64,000 nucleotides of DNA from Enoplolaimus lenunculus. Taxonomy: Eukaryota > Nematoda > Enoplea > Enoplida > Thoracostomopsidae. The notes below the pieces were generated by a model that had not been told where the DNA came from, ran no database searches, and was given only the letters and a program-made list of their open reading frames with translations. The position numbers and the translations under genes are program-made. The stretch is from assembly GCA_030248215.1 (NCBI GenBank), contig JASANG010002329.1, forward strand, positions 1-64,000. Reading direction: 5' to 3'. The stretch's first letter is position 1. Each line of letters begins with the position of its first letter. Positions 47,056 through 59,540 of this stretch are shown here, piece by piece.

Positions 47056-49965
47056 CATATTAGCTACTGACGACAAAGTTCGTAAGATTGTGTATGGTTC
47101 GTGAGTCCAAACCCAAATGACATTAATATTTTCTGTTGAAGTTCGACCAAAGCTCGCACACAGCCAATTTGATGAAAGCTTTTTTCGCATTACAGATCAA
47201 GATTTAATAATTTAAATTTTATTGAAATTGATTTTGGAGCCTAAAAGTTAAGCGGTAGCATTAGCTGAAGTAGTTTGAGAAACAATTCACAGTCGATGTG
47301 AGCAATCTTTGTTAAGTGTAGTTGCACAATTGAATTCGGTCGTCTATTAGCGTTCGGTTATTGTATTTCTGCATATTGTGAAAAACTTGACTAAAGCATT
47401 GCTTTTAGAGATCACTAATGCCAGCGCTCGGCGGCGTAGAGTCCCAGGTTAAGAAGACGGCTTTATACGGTCTTGAATTGAAGAACAGGACCAAGTTAAA
47501 AAGTTTATTGCAACATAAAGTTTCAGTGTTTAAACAGTGAACAAAAGAACATGCATATGTTTTCTCGCTCGCTTAATATCTTGTTAAATATTCTTCGCTG
47601 TATAGACTAAATTGTGGAACGTTTAGTTGTCATACACATAGTATTCTACTGTTTAGTTGCCTTAGACACACTCAAAATTAAAGTTTTAAACTGAAAGATG
47701 ACAGTGTGTCGGTATTCTCGCACATTTTACTCGCAATATTTTTCAGCCGGGTTTAGCCAACTTCGAAGTTCAAACACTGAAAAAATCTCTAAACCAAGAC
47801 TGGCAAAGAACCCAAAGTTTTGTTTGCAGCCTTACGAACCGTTTTGGTAAAGGCAACCTTTGAATTCAACGGTAATATATTGAAATCTGTTTGGTATGGT
47901 GTCACGTCTTACAATCGTATATACTTAATAAAAACTATTTCAGCTTTATTTGCAAAGTTACAAGCATTTCATGCACCAGGTTAAACATTTTTTCGCAACT
48001 GTTTCAACAGAAAAGATTGCAGTGTTGATTTTCGCTGGCAAAGTTAAGTTAATCTTAACCAGAGTACGGAACTGAGATTAAACTTCTTCCCTGAGTTTTT
48101 TTTATCGTTCAGCCAATTCCTGTAACCAGCCCAACCAATAGGAAGGTGACAACAAACTCCACAAAGACTTAGGTATACAAAAATTTGGAAAAAATAAACC
48201 AATCGAAATTGTTTTGGTAGGCAGTTACTCGTTCCAGCTTTAACTCCTTCCCTTTAGGCTACGGGTCAGCTACAAACACGAACGTTTGTTAATATCCTTC
48301 AGTTAGCAAAGTAACACACGCAGAGAAAGTCGGTCTCCGACTCCTAATAACCCATTAATTGAGACAAATTAGTCCAGTATTGCATCCATAAATTGATTCG
48401 ATTTTTTGCACCAATTTCGTTCGTCGTTCCTATTAATACCAATAAAATGGGACATTTTTCTTTACTGTGTTAATGTGTCGTGTACTTCGGAGTCGCGTAC
48501 CCACAAATTTGAATTGGTGGTAGCCGGCAGCTAAAAGAACGATTTATAAAATTGTCTCTGAAATCAGAATTCGCTAACGACTGTTTTCAATTAAGCAATG
48601 TTTTTATCAAGCAAAAGAGCGTTTATATACGAGGAGGGGTGGCTACCCGGTTCCGCCTCTTGTTACGTTTCATATATATAAATATATATGTACATATATG
48701 TATATTTATGTATATATTTATATATATTATACTATTTTGACGGTTGGATACGGTGTTTGCCAAAGACGCAATAAAGTTCGCCATTTATATCGACGGAAAC
48801 GTGGCCGGAAATTAATTAGTATACGGACTACTAAAAGTAGCTTTAGAGTGAGAATACTTGAAAATACTTGTACTTCAGCATTAACACATTTGTAAAGCAT
48901 GTTTTGCTTAAACCCTTATTTTAATAAAAAGTGATTTTTTCGAATGGATTTTTAGCTTTATTTTGAATTTAATATATAAAAACAATGAGTATATAATTTA
49001 AATAAATCTAAAACCTAGGGCCGCAGCAATAGTGGATCCATGAAATTTTCGTTAGTTGTAAAAATCTTAAACTTTTCGGACATTTGAACCCCGCAGTTTT
49101 AAATCTTGACCAATCTGTTGGTTCACCTTCTTAAATATTTCGAATCTACTTCTGGCATTTATCAGGAACTGGCTGCGGGGCTGTCAACAGCGTATAATAT
49201 ATATATATGTATTTCCTAAAAGCTTAAAGTAACGTGAATAAAGCTTAACCTAATCCAGTAGTATTGAACTAACTTTCTAGATAAACTAAACTAACAGAGA
49301 GGTTTACGCTTGAACTCATTTAAAATTTGAAATATTTTTAGTTAAAGCTAAATTCAATGAATTCTTAGATACTGATAAATGTTTATGTATAGATATATAT
49401 TTATATCTATTTATGTTTCAGACAATGTTACCTTTAATGACTTAACAGTCTCGTCCATTTTAAAGCTTAAATCTGAGCATAATCCTTAGTATAAGGAGGT
49501 AAAAATAAGTCTTAAACTAGGGCCTATACTCTGCAATGCGTATATAACAAATATTACAAGTTAGAGTAAGGTTTTCAACCAGGCAAAATCTTGCAATTGC
49601 AGGTTTCAAAATTAGCGCACAGGTGTATGGCTAATCGAACGCAAAACCTGCGCTCTATTTCTAAAGTTATCATTTCCTAGTTCGAAAGTTGCTGGAGCTG
49701 TGAAGAACTAACTGGTGATAAGTGCTACACACATTTGAAAATGCGTGCATACAAGCAGAACAAATTGTTTGAATTTCAAGAAATATAGCCTGAAATTTAA
49801 TACAATATGTCTTAATACGAAATACAGGTAATATGTCTTCAAATTTAGACTTTATTTCTGGAAATTTTCACAAATATGGGTCTGAAAACGTATAGACCTA
49901 TAAATAAGTGCGGTGAAATTTTAAGACATTATGACTCGCAAGCCTAAGGTTACTTGGCCAATGTT
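47053..49965. other. gene-free, AT-rich stretch
   Basis: A TATATA tract at 48670-48730 and scattered simple sequence; no gene or element that I can support. Confidence 0.4.
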
Positions 49966-50104
49966 ACTTTTAGGGGCATAACAGTAGTTTAAGCGTATTT
50001 CTAAGCCTAAGCCTAAGCCTAAGCAAAAATATGCAATCTAGAATCTAAACCTACTCTTTTATAGACCAACCAGAAACCTGGACGCCCCTTTAAGGAACAT
50101 GGGC
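49966..50104 (+). mobile_element. short TTAGGC element, second subfamily
   Basis: GTTACTTTTAGGGGCATAAC, then three GCCTAA units, GCAATCTAGAATC and GAAACCTGGACGCCCCTTTAAGGAAC; inverted ends of about 15 bases. Confidence 0.7.
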
Positions 50105-52299
50105 CGATTACTTTATAGCTGTCCCGTAAGAAAACAGAACGATCACAAACGTCACACAGGATCCGCAGTTTTATGATTATTATATTGAACACAGCGTAGT
50201 TTAAGCCGGCTACTTTTCGCTAAACAGCTGAAATTAGTTTGACTAAAACAGTTTTAATATCTAAACGAAGTGGCTCACTTAGTTACTTATTTACCTGAAC
50301 AGCGGTTCGGCCAGGATTTGATTTTGAGGATACGACCATATGATCTCATCGTAGAGAAATTTTTCAACCTCTTGGATATGGAAGATTATTCTTAGAGTGT
50401 TAAAGCACTCATTTCTGTCTCTCGAGAAACTTAGTGCTGAAATATATCCATCTGCTCATCCTCATGTATACGCCCCGGTACCTGAGCGAAGCTTAGGCAT
50501 CATTTTCGGAAAGTTGAGAGACCTGTGAGTGTGTGTGTGCAGTTTTAATATAAGGTTTCGTCTTTGTGTGACTTTCGGCTAGAATTACTATTTTGATGAA
50601 TATAACCTAGTTTTCGCAGCTTAATTGATATGCGAGTTGCGTATATAACCTATGGTTTTGGTTTAGCTAGTGCTTGCTATTGCTTTTTTACTTCGAGGTG
50701 AGCGGTGAGTCGCTACTATTGCCGAACAAGCCCGCAGCCAGCCCACATGGCTGTAGAAAGGCTGAAAACTTTTAAGAACGGTATACAAGGTTTTGCAGTA
50801 GTTTGCAAGCAAATTTGAAACATTTCCTTGGGGTGAAAATTTTTTTAGAAGGTGCCTGAACCTTCCGGCATTCCTCGGAACATGTAAAGATGGATCTTCA
50901 CAACTGGAAGGTATGTGCAATCAGCATTTTCAAATCCCTCTAGCTCAGGCCTTCGCCAATGGTCATTCGAATCTTCTGTAATTGAAAAAGATTTCCTAAT
51001 TTTCTATCGCACACCCGTAGACCAGGCACCACCCCATAAATATTTTACTGTTCACCCTTAGAAAAGTTTGCACCGCTTTTATAGTGAAAAAACGTTCCAC
51101 TTTTACTATCTTTAAATTGAAGCGACATTCTGTCACGCCTTGCCGATATAGAAATTTTCCAGCCTTGCAAATGTAAAAATGTCAAGGAAATTTACAAACC
51201 ATCAGAACGTTAATACCAAGTATGGATCTGTCTCGACACGGTGCCGCAACTGCCCTGAAGCGAGGCTCATGTACACTCCGCCACATTTACGCTTAGGTTT
51301 AGGCTGAAGTTTAAAAAACACTTATTACCTAAGCCTATGTCAAGGCACAATCGGACCCATAGCCAAGAGGGGCCAGGCGGGCTTAGCCACCCCCCTGTAA
51401 ATTTTTGGGCCCCCAACCTTGCTTGTAACTCATTGAAAACCCTTGAATGCCCCTCCTGAAAATTTTTTAGATCCCTCTAGCAAGGTGAGCTTGCTACGGG
51501 CCCGAGCACAATGCACAATTTGTTAATATTTAATCGGAATATTTTTGCTTCTAAATATTTGAATAAATGTGCACAAGACGTGAGAGTTCACTCGGGTTCG
51601 AGCGTCACAAGTGGTGATAATAAACGCTTGCCATCCAAGAGACTAACGTTCAAATCCTAGCTGGAAAATATGTTGCTGAAGAAATTGAAAATATTTATGC
51701 ATGAAACTGTAAAGTGTTTTTCTATTTAAGCTAAAAATACTTGAAGTAAACAACCTGTTTAGGAGCTGATGAGTTGCGGTATTATATTTTCCACTCTTCA
51801 CCGATGCTCTATTGTAAACAACCCTGCTAAAAACCCTTGCTCGGCTTGGGAGACAGAACAGCAATCCGTGCTCCTGGTTTAGATTGCGGCTGACCACTTG
51901 TACCATGGATATATTTTTTAATGTTTATAACATTTATATGTTAACCTCATGAGAATTCTACGTACGGATAAGACAACCATGTCTGGTCTTTTGTGTTTCA
52001 TACCCAGTTGAGCGATAAATTATTTTTTATCTTTTTTTTTGCTTCAAATTTAAAAATACAATAAATTGTTTTTGAAAGCTTTAAGCTCACTGATTAATTA
52101 CGACGTCAGGGAGTAAAGAGAGGAAAGCATACGTGTTTTAATAATTTTAGGATATTTGAATTGTGCGGAAATAACTTTTAATAATTTGATTTAAATTATG
52201 AAATTTACGTACGCTGGTCTACGCTTTCCTCCAAAACAGTTTACGAAATTTTCGGTTTTTACCAAAATATAGGCTTGGGATTAATGAGCTTAGGAAGAG
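50105..52299. other. gene-free stretch with two repeat copies
   Basis: AGCCAGCTCACC-family copies at 50728-50892 (+) and 51356-51508 (reversed). A tRNA-like element copy sits at about 51575-51665 (CACAAGACGTGAGAG ... AACGTTCAAATCCTAGC). Confidence 0.5.
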
Positions 52300-52484
52300 A
52301 ATTTCAAATTGACTCTCTCGGAAACAGACTTTTTCTAACTACACAAGCTGAGCCAAATTGGACTCCGCCAGAGTCAAATTCGATTCACTGTTGACTCTGG
52401 CAGAGTCAAATTTGACTCAGTTTATGTAGTCAGGAAAAGCCTGTTTCCGAGAGAGTCAATTTGACTCCCCATTTTTTACAGTGT
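52300..52484. mobile_element. GAGTCAAATTTGACTC-family palindromic MITE
   Basis: Left arm AAATTGACTCTCTCGGAAAC, right arm GTTTCCGAGAGAGTCAATTT is its perfect inverse. Right edge CCATTTTTTACAGTGTA as in the 2973-3167 copy. Confidence 0.8.
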
Positions 52485-52547
52485 ACTCTTCATACTTCAG
52501 GGTTGTTCAGTCCATGTTAGACTTGAAATTATAGAATGACAGCGCAA

Positions 52548-52819
52548 TTAACCCTTTCTCACATGAATATTTTCTATTTCCCCTGAGACCTACTTTTATG
52601 CTAGGATTCGAACTCCGGTGACTGGAGTGGGAGGCGTATACCATCACCACTCAGCTATAGGAGCTTGACGCTCGAGCCCGAGGGGGCTCTCACGTCTTGT
52701 GGTGATTTAGTACTAGGTATACGTTATGCAATTGTTAAACACGGTGCGATACTAAATTATTTAACGTATATATACTGTGATTAGTTGCTTATAGGCAACT
52801 CAATGTGAGAAGGGGTTAA
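52548..52819 (-). mobile_element. TIR element enclosing a tRNA-like promoter
   Basis: Termini TTAACCCTTTCTCACAT and ATGTGAGAAGGGGTTAA are inverted repeats. Inside, on the minus strand, are TAGCTGAGTGG (A-box-like, 52647-52657) and GTTCGAATCC (B-box-like, 52604-52613), 34 bases apart. These are the spacing and motifs of a tRNA gene or tRNA-derived SINE. Related tRNA-like parts: 51575-51665, 53735-53838, 57555-57665 (reversed), 63658-63882. Confidence 0.65.
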
Positions 52820-53190
52820 GCGCTTACTTAGTGATTTCTATATTTCATTGCTTATTCAAAACACGAATGAGCTATATGGTGAGTAAGATAAGCCTGACAC
52901 GCATAGGCACCGCCTGATTTCTAGGTTGGGGCTTGTAAATGGGGTCCAGTACCACAAATAATAAATAAATAAAAAAGCTGTTGCAGTTGCCCCCCTTACT
53001 TGTTCCTGCCGGCACCCATATTGCGTCAAGTGCTGTGTACCACATAATCAATGTTTACTTGCATAATTGACTCATATATTTGATTGTAGAATATTCTAAG
53101 ATTTGGGGCATCATATGTTTTTCTAGAGTTTTTCGTTACAGCGCTGAAAATGGCAGGTTATATATACTCAGAGTGCATTATACTTTTTAA

Positions 53191-53457
53191 CAAGAGCGTG
53201 CAACTCTGCACGTCCCGCATGGTACAAAATGTACCACCGGACGTTGCGTTGTTGACCGATCCCCTTTATTTAGAGGGGGCTCGCTGTCACATGCAATACC
53301 CCTAACTTAAACCATAGGCGGAGCATTTTTGATGCCGTATACGTACAGTGACATGATTCGCACAATTTATGCCACCTCTTTGATCGGCCAAAAACGCAAC
53401 GCGTGCCGGGTACATTCTTTCCTACAGGAAATGTACCAAATTGCACACTCTTGTAAA
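53191..53457. mobile_element. MITE with ACAAGAGTGTGCAA ends
   Basis: ACAAGAGCGTGCAACTCTGC and AAATTGCACACTCTTGT are inverted termini. Next to them GGTACAAAATGTACC and GGAAATGTACC palindromic blocks. Second copy of the 3362-3778 family. Confidence 0.8.
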
Positions 53458-53613
53458 GATTTGCTATTGACTCTTGGTTATGCTATTAACTTTACACGGT
53501 GTTAACAGGTATTCGCTGCAAATGCTTCAACGGTAAATTAGCGGTAAACGGAGCTGTCGAAGAAAAGTTATATCTTGAAATGGCTGTTGAAATTACGGTT
53601 AGTCCACGGTATT

Positions 53614-53840
53614 TTAATCCATTCTCACATCGCGTACACTGTGAGCAACTTATATAGCAAGCAGTATAGAAGGTGAATTAACCACACAATTTGTAGCGCA
53701 TACAGTTACTATGCTCAATACAAAATCTCCTCGAGACATGAGAGCCCCATCTATTCTAAAGCTTGAAGCTCTTTCATAGCTAAGTGGTGATGGTAAACGC
53801 ATCCCAACCGTGAGGATGCTATTTGAATCCTGGTATGAAA
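53614..53840 (+). mobile_element. tRNA-like TIR element, incomplete copy
   Basis: Starts TTAATCCATTCTCACAT, includes CATGAGAGCCCC, TAGCTAAGTGGTGATGG (A-box-like) and ATTTGAATCCTGG (B-box-like). The right terminus was not recognised. Confidence 0.5.
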
Positions 53841-53955
53841 TATGTTCCATGGCCGTGGTTAGGTGGTTTGAGATTCTCCCGCCGCCAAACCCCAAAATAA
53901 AAAAATTAACCCCACCTTGAGAAACCTTGTTGAATTGGGGGACCGTTTCTAGGGC

Positions 53956-54398
53956 CCATGTATAGAACAGGGCCGGAACAGTAGTATAAGCCTATTACTA
54001 AGCCTAAGCCTAAGCCTAAGCCTAAGCCTCAACCTAAGCCTAAGCCTAAGCCTAAGCCTAAGCGTATGGATGAGCCTATTCCTAAGCCTAAGCCTAAGCC
54101 TAAGCCTAAGCGTATGGATGAGCCTAAGCCTAAGCGTATGGATGAGCCTATTTCTAAGCCTAAGCCTAAGCCTAAGCCTAAGCGTATGGATGAGCCTATT
54201 TCTAAGCCTAAGCCTAAGCCTAAGCCTAAACCTAAGCCTAAGCCTAAACCTAAACCTAAGCCTAAGCGTATGGATGAGCCTATTTCTAAGCCTAAGCCTA
54301 AGCCTAAGCCTAAGCCTAAGCAAAAAAATTAGTCTAAAGCTTAAGCTGACTCTATTATAGCCCCTCAGGAAAACGATCCGGCCCTGTTCTATACATGG
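53956..54398 (+). mobile_element. TIR element carrying a (TTAGGC)n telomere-like array
   Basis: CCATGTATAGAACAGGGCCGG and its inverse CCGGCCCTGTTCTATACATGG are perfect 21-base terminal repeats. Between them, 53995-54320 consists of GCCTAA units (the nematode telomere hexamer) in blocks separated by CGTATGGATGAGCCTATT. That gives a higher-order repeat of about five blocks. After the array comes TTAGTCTAAAGCTTAAGCTGAC, shared by the other copies. Pro-Lys and Leu-Ser reading frames across it only mirror the hexamer. Confidence 0.85.
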
Positions 54399-55883
54399 AC
54401 CGTTTCAAGTTCAGCACGTAGAATACTTTTCGCATATTTGTATTGGGAATCTACGGTTCATCTAGCACCCCGAATTAGCTTCGAGACGGAATTTTTCATT
54501 TTATTTTAAAACCCTCTAAGGTATTGCGGATTGAGTAAATGGACGCGGCGAGATTTTTCGTCAATAAAACAATGCAAAGAGAGTGAAAGAACCACAATAT
54601 TGTGTTGACTGTAGTACAAAACGTCACGCGAGCGAAACGAACCAGACGCATGATGTCATTTTGGAATCTAACGTAAATTATTACGCACCTACCAATTTTG
54701 ATATAAAGGGGCCGCAGTCAAAGTCCGCAGCGAAGACTTGTGAACGGGCCTCAGATGACTCGTTCAAAAAATCTTGCGGGAACTGTTGTAAAACTTGGGT
54801 TGGCAGCATATTTTGGGTCCAAAAACAACCCCGACGCTGAGCGACAAAATCAATTTTTTCAACTTCCACTAGATCTTGAAAATTAAAGTTTTTGAGGTTT
54901 TTTGCATACGGACAACCTCTGAGTTCTCGATGTGTTCGCTTGTGGATTTTTTTTAAATTATACAGTTACTACAAAACCAACTCTTAGACTGGAGCCAAGC
55001 GGAACAATAATTTTGTATCAGGATTTAGTGCTAAAGCTGAATCTGGCTCATCGCAAGATTTGATCAGCTATTATTTTACCTCATATTTGATTCTTCGTTG
55101 CTTTATGTACTCGATTTCACTAGGAACACTCTAAACTGAAGTCTGGCACAGCTGTTTAGATACAATAGTTTTTGTTCGATTGCTTCACTCGCAGTGTGCT
55201 TGCCACTATTTCCTACATTGCAACCTGTTTGACCTCGTTCATAACCTTTAGTGTATTAAAGGATTTTAATACTTCTGAGAATTGTTTAAAGTTTGTCTTC
55301 AAATACTATTTCACCCCAAAATCGCCGGATAAACCGGATTATTTTAAATTTTCTTTAATGTTTAAACGGCCCAGGCAGATGTTTACCTCAGGGCTGGCAG
55401 AAACCTTAGTGCGGGCATTGTTGCCTTAAAATTACAGACTATATTTTAGGTTAGTTTCACAGAAAAAATCTTTTAGGAACTCGGCTGGACTTATAATTAA
55501 GTTGCCGTTAACTAGTCGGGCTACTTTGAAGACATTGTAGACTGTGAAGGCGGCTCGTTGTTAGTTTACAAATAACCAAATTTCCTCACCGGAGTGTTGT
55601 TGGTGTCTTTTTGGCCCCGCAATGCCGCAAAACAAGTTGTTGTTTGTTGCTTAAACTTTTGTACGCCTTGCGAGTCTGAGTTGTTATATTATTGTTGTTG
55701 TAACTTTTTTTTGTATCTTCTCAGTTTTTTGTTCATTTTTTTAACTATAAACAAGCTGAACGCGTACCGAATTTGCCAACCGCAACCGTAGAACCTATAG
55801 TGCCAGCACAGGAAATACTAGAAATTTGGCTTAAAGAGAGTATTCCTAGCATATAATTTTTTAATTTTTCGGCTGCAGGAGTA
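54399..55883. other. gene-free stretch with uncertain reading frames
   Basis: A frame at about 54566-54840 contains CVDC and CGNCC and could be an exon, but no splice sites or family were found. Another at 55172-55429 is hydrophobic and equally unsupported. Confidence 0.25.
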
Positions 55884-56350
55884 AGGGTTGCGCTGTACTA
55901 TACTATTTATCACGTCCGGCGCTTGTCCGTCACCCGTACGGCGCCTTCCGTCACTGTCCGTCACCATACGGTATGCTTCGTGAATAACTCGCGTACGATA
56001 CCGCATTGTGACGTACAGTGGCGGACGGCGCCGTACGACTAGTATAGCGCAATCCTTAAGAAGCTCGTATTGGAGACGAAACAGCGACCGATCTTGTACA
56101 CTCCTCCAATCTGCACGCTTGGGCTTAGGCTTAGGGTTCTGAAAAGGCATTCCGAAGCTTAGACCTAATCGAAAAATGTGTGCATAAGCGTTTACCTAAA
56201 TAACCGTGAGCCTAAGGGTGGCGCTATACTTGTCGTGTGGTGCCGTCCGTCACTGTCCGTCATCATACGGTATCGCACCTAAGTAATTCACGCACGATAT
56301 CGCACGGTGATGACCGGCTTTGAACGTTATCAAACGTACAGCGCCACCCT
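55884..56350. mobile_element. two adjacent copies of the GC-rich AGGGTTGCGCTATACT MITE
   Basis: Copy one 55884-56055 (AGGGTTGCGCTGTACTATAC ... AGTATAGCGCAATCCT). Copy two 56215-56350 (AGGGTGGCGCTATACTTGTC ... ACGTACAGCGCCACCCT). Both carry GTCCGTCACTGTCCGTCA and ATACGGTAT blocks; 160 bases separate them. Confidence 0.75.
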
Positions 56351-59220
56351 AAGTCAGACTTTTAAATGCGACGGAAAAGTCTACAAAACGCCAAGCGACC
56401 CGCTCTCCCTTCCTCGTAGTTTCCACATCTTCTGTGAAATCACAGCCATTGATGTAAACACGTACGTTGAGGTTCGGTTCGTTTAGAAGAACTCCTGCCC
56501 GCACTATAAACGTTCTTTACTACGTTGACCAAATTATACCAAATCTCTCCATATTCCTTCTGAAAATCTTTCCTTCCCTTCGACTCGAGATGTTCAGCTG
56601 GCGGCAGCCTGACCATAGATGATAATGGATCGCGTTTTCGTATAACAAAGTAACACAGGAAAGCGGACGAAAACAGTTAAAATCAAACCGCTGTGGGGTC
56701 TTTTTTGTTTAGCGAAACATGTTAAGAATGGCAGCCTGTCTGCTAAGCGTACGCCTAAACCCAGGCCTTAGCGTAGCTTAAGCTTATAAACACAAGCCTA
56801 GGCTTAAGCTATGATACTCTGTCTATAAGTCCGTTAGTTACTCGGTGTCTAATGGACAGGCGACTATAATTAACACACACCGTTTTTATAATATGCAGGT
56901 CCATAGCCAGATCACCTTGTTATGGGTAAACATTTTTTCAAGAGAGGTATACAAGGGTTTTCGATGACTTACTAGCAAGATTGAAAATTTAACATGTGGC
57001 TCACCAAAGGGACTGAACCCTCGTGTTTTCCTCTGGCTATGGTCCCGATGATATGACAAACAAGCGGTGAGAAAATAATTGAAGCATGCAAAGTATGCTA
57101 AATCAAGTGTAGAATACTACCTGGTGTTGATTACGAAATATTAATAGAATACAGGCCACATGGGTTAACCCTTTAACCCGTCACGCACTTACAACTCATA
57201 TACATACCCAAAATTTTGACCCACGACCAATGAGTATATTTCCAATTCTAGGCCTGGCTATAATTATGATTTGTACTGTATAAAGCTGAGCTTGAATTCA
57301 AACCTGGTTATTAATTTGAAACCTAAAATTAAATGACTATTTTGAAATGAAATCAGCTGAAAATACAGTCATTCGAACATTGTGGTGTTTTGAAAGCTGT
57401 TAATTTTTTTATCACCAATTCGTGCTCTCGCTTTGATTTTGTTCTATTAATACTGTTGGGATATCAATTTGACTTAAGACACATATTAATCTATGGTTTT
57501 CTTGCATGCATATTTTTTGTTTTATAAAGCACCCACACTTTCAAAACTTTCAATCTACGATTCGAATCCCAGTATCTTGGGTAGCATCACCTGCCAGGTA
57601 TACGAGCTTGACACTCAAAGCGGGAGGGGGGTGGTTTCCGCGTTTTGTGGAGACATTGCATTACACCCGTGTGTAAATTGTTAAATTCCTTACGCTGTCC
57701 ATTTACGGTTCATTCACGTTATAATGTTTGCGCGGATGTAAAAATTGAACTCCCTTTTCGGTGCCCTACCTTTGTAATTATGCACTTTATTTTACTAATG
57801 ACTGATTTGGCTTTAATTCATTTGCTCGCAGTAAGAAGATACAAAACGCTTTAAAATTGCTCTTTGTTTTGTCACCACACTGTCTTCACAGTACTGTAAT
57901 TATGCCTAGTTCGTCCCAAGGAACTCTCGAAAAATATATCAATAAGAATATGTCGTAGCCCAAGTGCTATTTAGCCTAAATTCGAATTGGACAAGTCCAG
58001 GGCGTAGTTCTCTTATTGCGACAAGTGCACGCCTTGTGATTGGTTACTACCTTAAAGCCATACTCAAGCACGATTAGGTGATGCGAATACCCGTTTCCGA
58101 TTGGCTAAATAATGGCCACCTGTTGAATATCAACAGTTTTCTGACTAATGAGTGAGAGGTGCTCACTTTTTAATCTCAGTTGAAAGTTATCTCGAGCGAG
58201 AATATCGAGCACACGTATTGTTATCCTAATGAGTCAGCAGCTTAAATTGTCAAACTGCTTTTCTTCTTCTCTTTAGAAATTTCGTGGAATACGTCCACCC
58301 ATCTTTCCTGTCAGTATATATCACTGGTAATTGGCTCAAAAATTTGTCAGCTTGCTTTAGGGAAATTTTTCGTAATGTTTCTTTGCTCTGTGGACTGGAC
58401 TCTAACTACATTAGTCCAAAAACTACATTTTGTTGCATTGGGCTAATCACAGTTAAGCGGTAGTGCAGCGGGTGATCGTGGAGACGTTAGGCACAACATT
58501 AGCTAACGTCATGTTTGTTAACTTCACGACCTCATATCAAAGAAGTAAATGTTGTACCGTGATATATTTAATGAAATATCTCTTATTTTAAATCCAACAG
58601 CAGGAATTTGTCAAGAAGTCGTTGTATTTTGAAATTTTTTGCACCATTTGAGCCTAGACTAGCTTGCTCTGAATTGTCCGATTAGTTTCGACACACCTAA
58701 CGACATTGGTTTAGCTCAAAGCATGCTTATATTCTGTTTGTAAATCAAGTCAACAATTTCTAGTAAAATTGACTGCAAATGGTTTTCAGCCAACTCAACC
58801 TAATTGACGAACTTTACAATCTATATTATTAAAGCTGGAACACCCGACATATATTATTTTGCGCAGCGTTCCAGCTGTTGTAATGATTGCTTTATAAACA
58901 AGTGTGAGGAGTACGATGACAAGTATAAGTTTAAAACGACATAATTTCAAACGATTTCAGGCACACGTTCAGTACGAAATATATGTTTTTATTGTAACCG
59001 CCCTCGGGCGGTGACTCTGTTTTCGCTGGCGGCAATCATCAAAAAATATGTTAAAAGATAATTTATAACAACACTCAAAAATTTCCAGTCTATAGTCGAC
59101 CTAGCACGCGAGTTTTACTAGAGTTGGCCAAACTTACTGTAAAGCAACTGAGAAGTGTGTTTTGCTCGACTACATTCGTCATAACAAATTCAAACGATCG
59201 TTCTTGCTCTGATCATATGC
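56351..59220. other. gene-free stretch with short repeats
   Basis: TTAGGC motifs at 56740-56815, an AGCCAGATCACC-family copy at 56905-57050 and a reversed tRNA-like element at about 57555-57665 (GATTCGAATCCCAG). No gene seen. Confidence 0.4.
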
Positions 59221-59227
59221 TAACATA

Positions 59228-59540
59228 AAACTTAAAGTTAAATTATAGCTTAACTAAACTTGAATATCAGTTTAAGTAAACCTTAAATGGCTGGACGGAC
59301 TAACTAAACTAGAATTTTAAGTTCTACTTAAACTAACGTGTTTTTTAGTTTAACACGAGTTTAAGTAAACTTATTTTTAGATTAAGTAACACGTGCAGCC
59401 GAGAAATTATGCGTATCAAAGAGGTCACTAAGTTTAGCTTAAACTAAAAATACGTAAGGTTTTAAATTAGTTTAAAGAAACTTAGTTTAATACGGCTGGA
59501 TTAGCTTAAGCTTAAAGCAAGTTAGTTTAAGCTTTTAGAG
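59228..59540. repeat. AGTTTAAGTAAACTT palindrome cluster
   Basis: Variants of AGTTTAAGTAAACTTA, AGCTTAACTAAACTTG and TTAGTTTAAGCTTAA recur about fifteen times in both orientations over 300 bases. Probably a degenerate palindromic element. Confidence 0.6.

Noticed and set aside
54066-54360. Pro-Lys and Leu-Ser repeat proteins on both strands
   Set aside because: They are translations of the TTAGGC hexamer array inside a mobile element; all frames of the hexamer stay open.
54566-54840. Cys-containing frame (CVDC, CGNCC) as a zinc-binding gene
   Set aside because: No splice sites, family or flanking exons were found; the opposite strand is also open.
55172-55429. Hydrophobic 85-residue frame
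   Set aside because: Composition is what AT-rich sequence gives by chance; no supporting signals.
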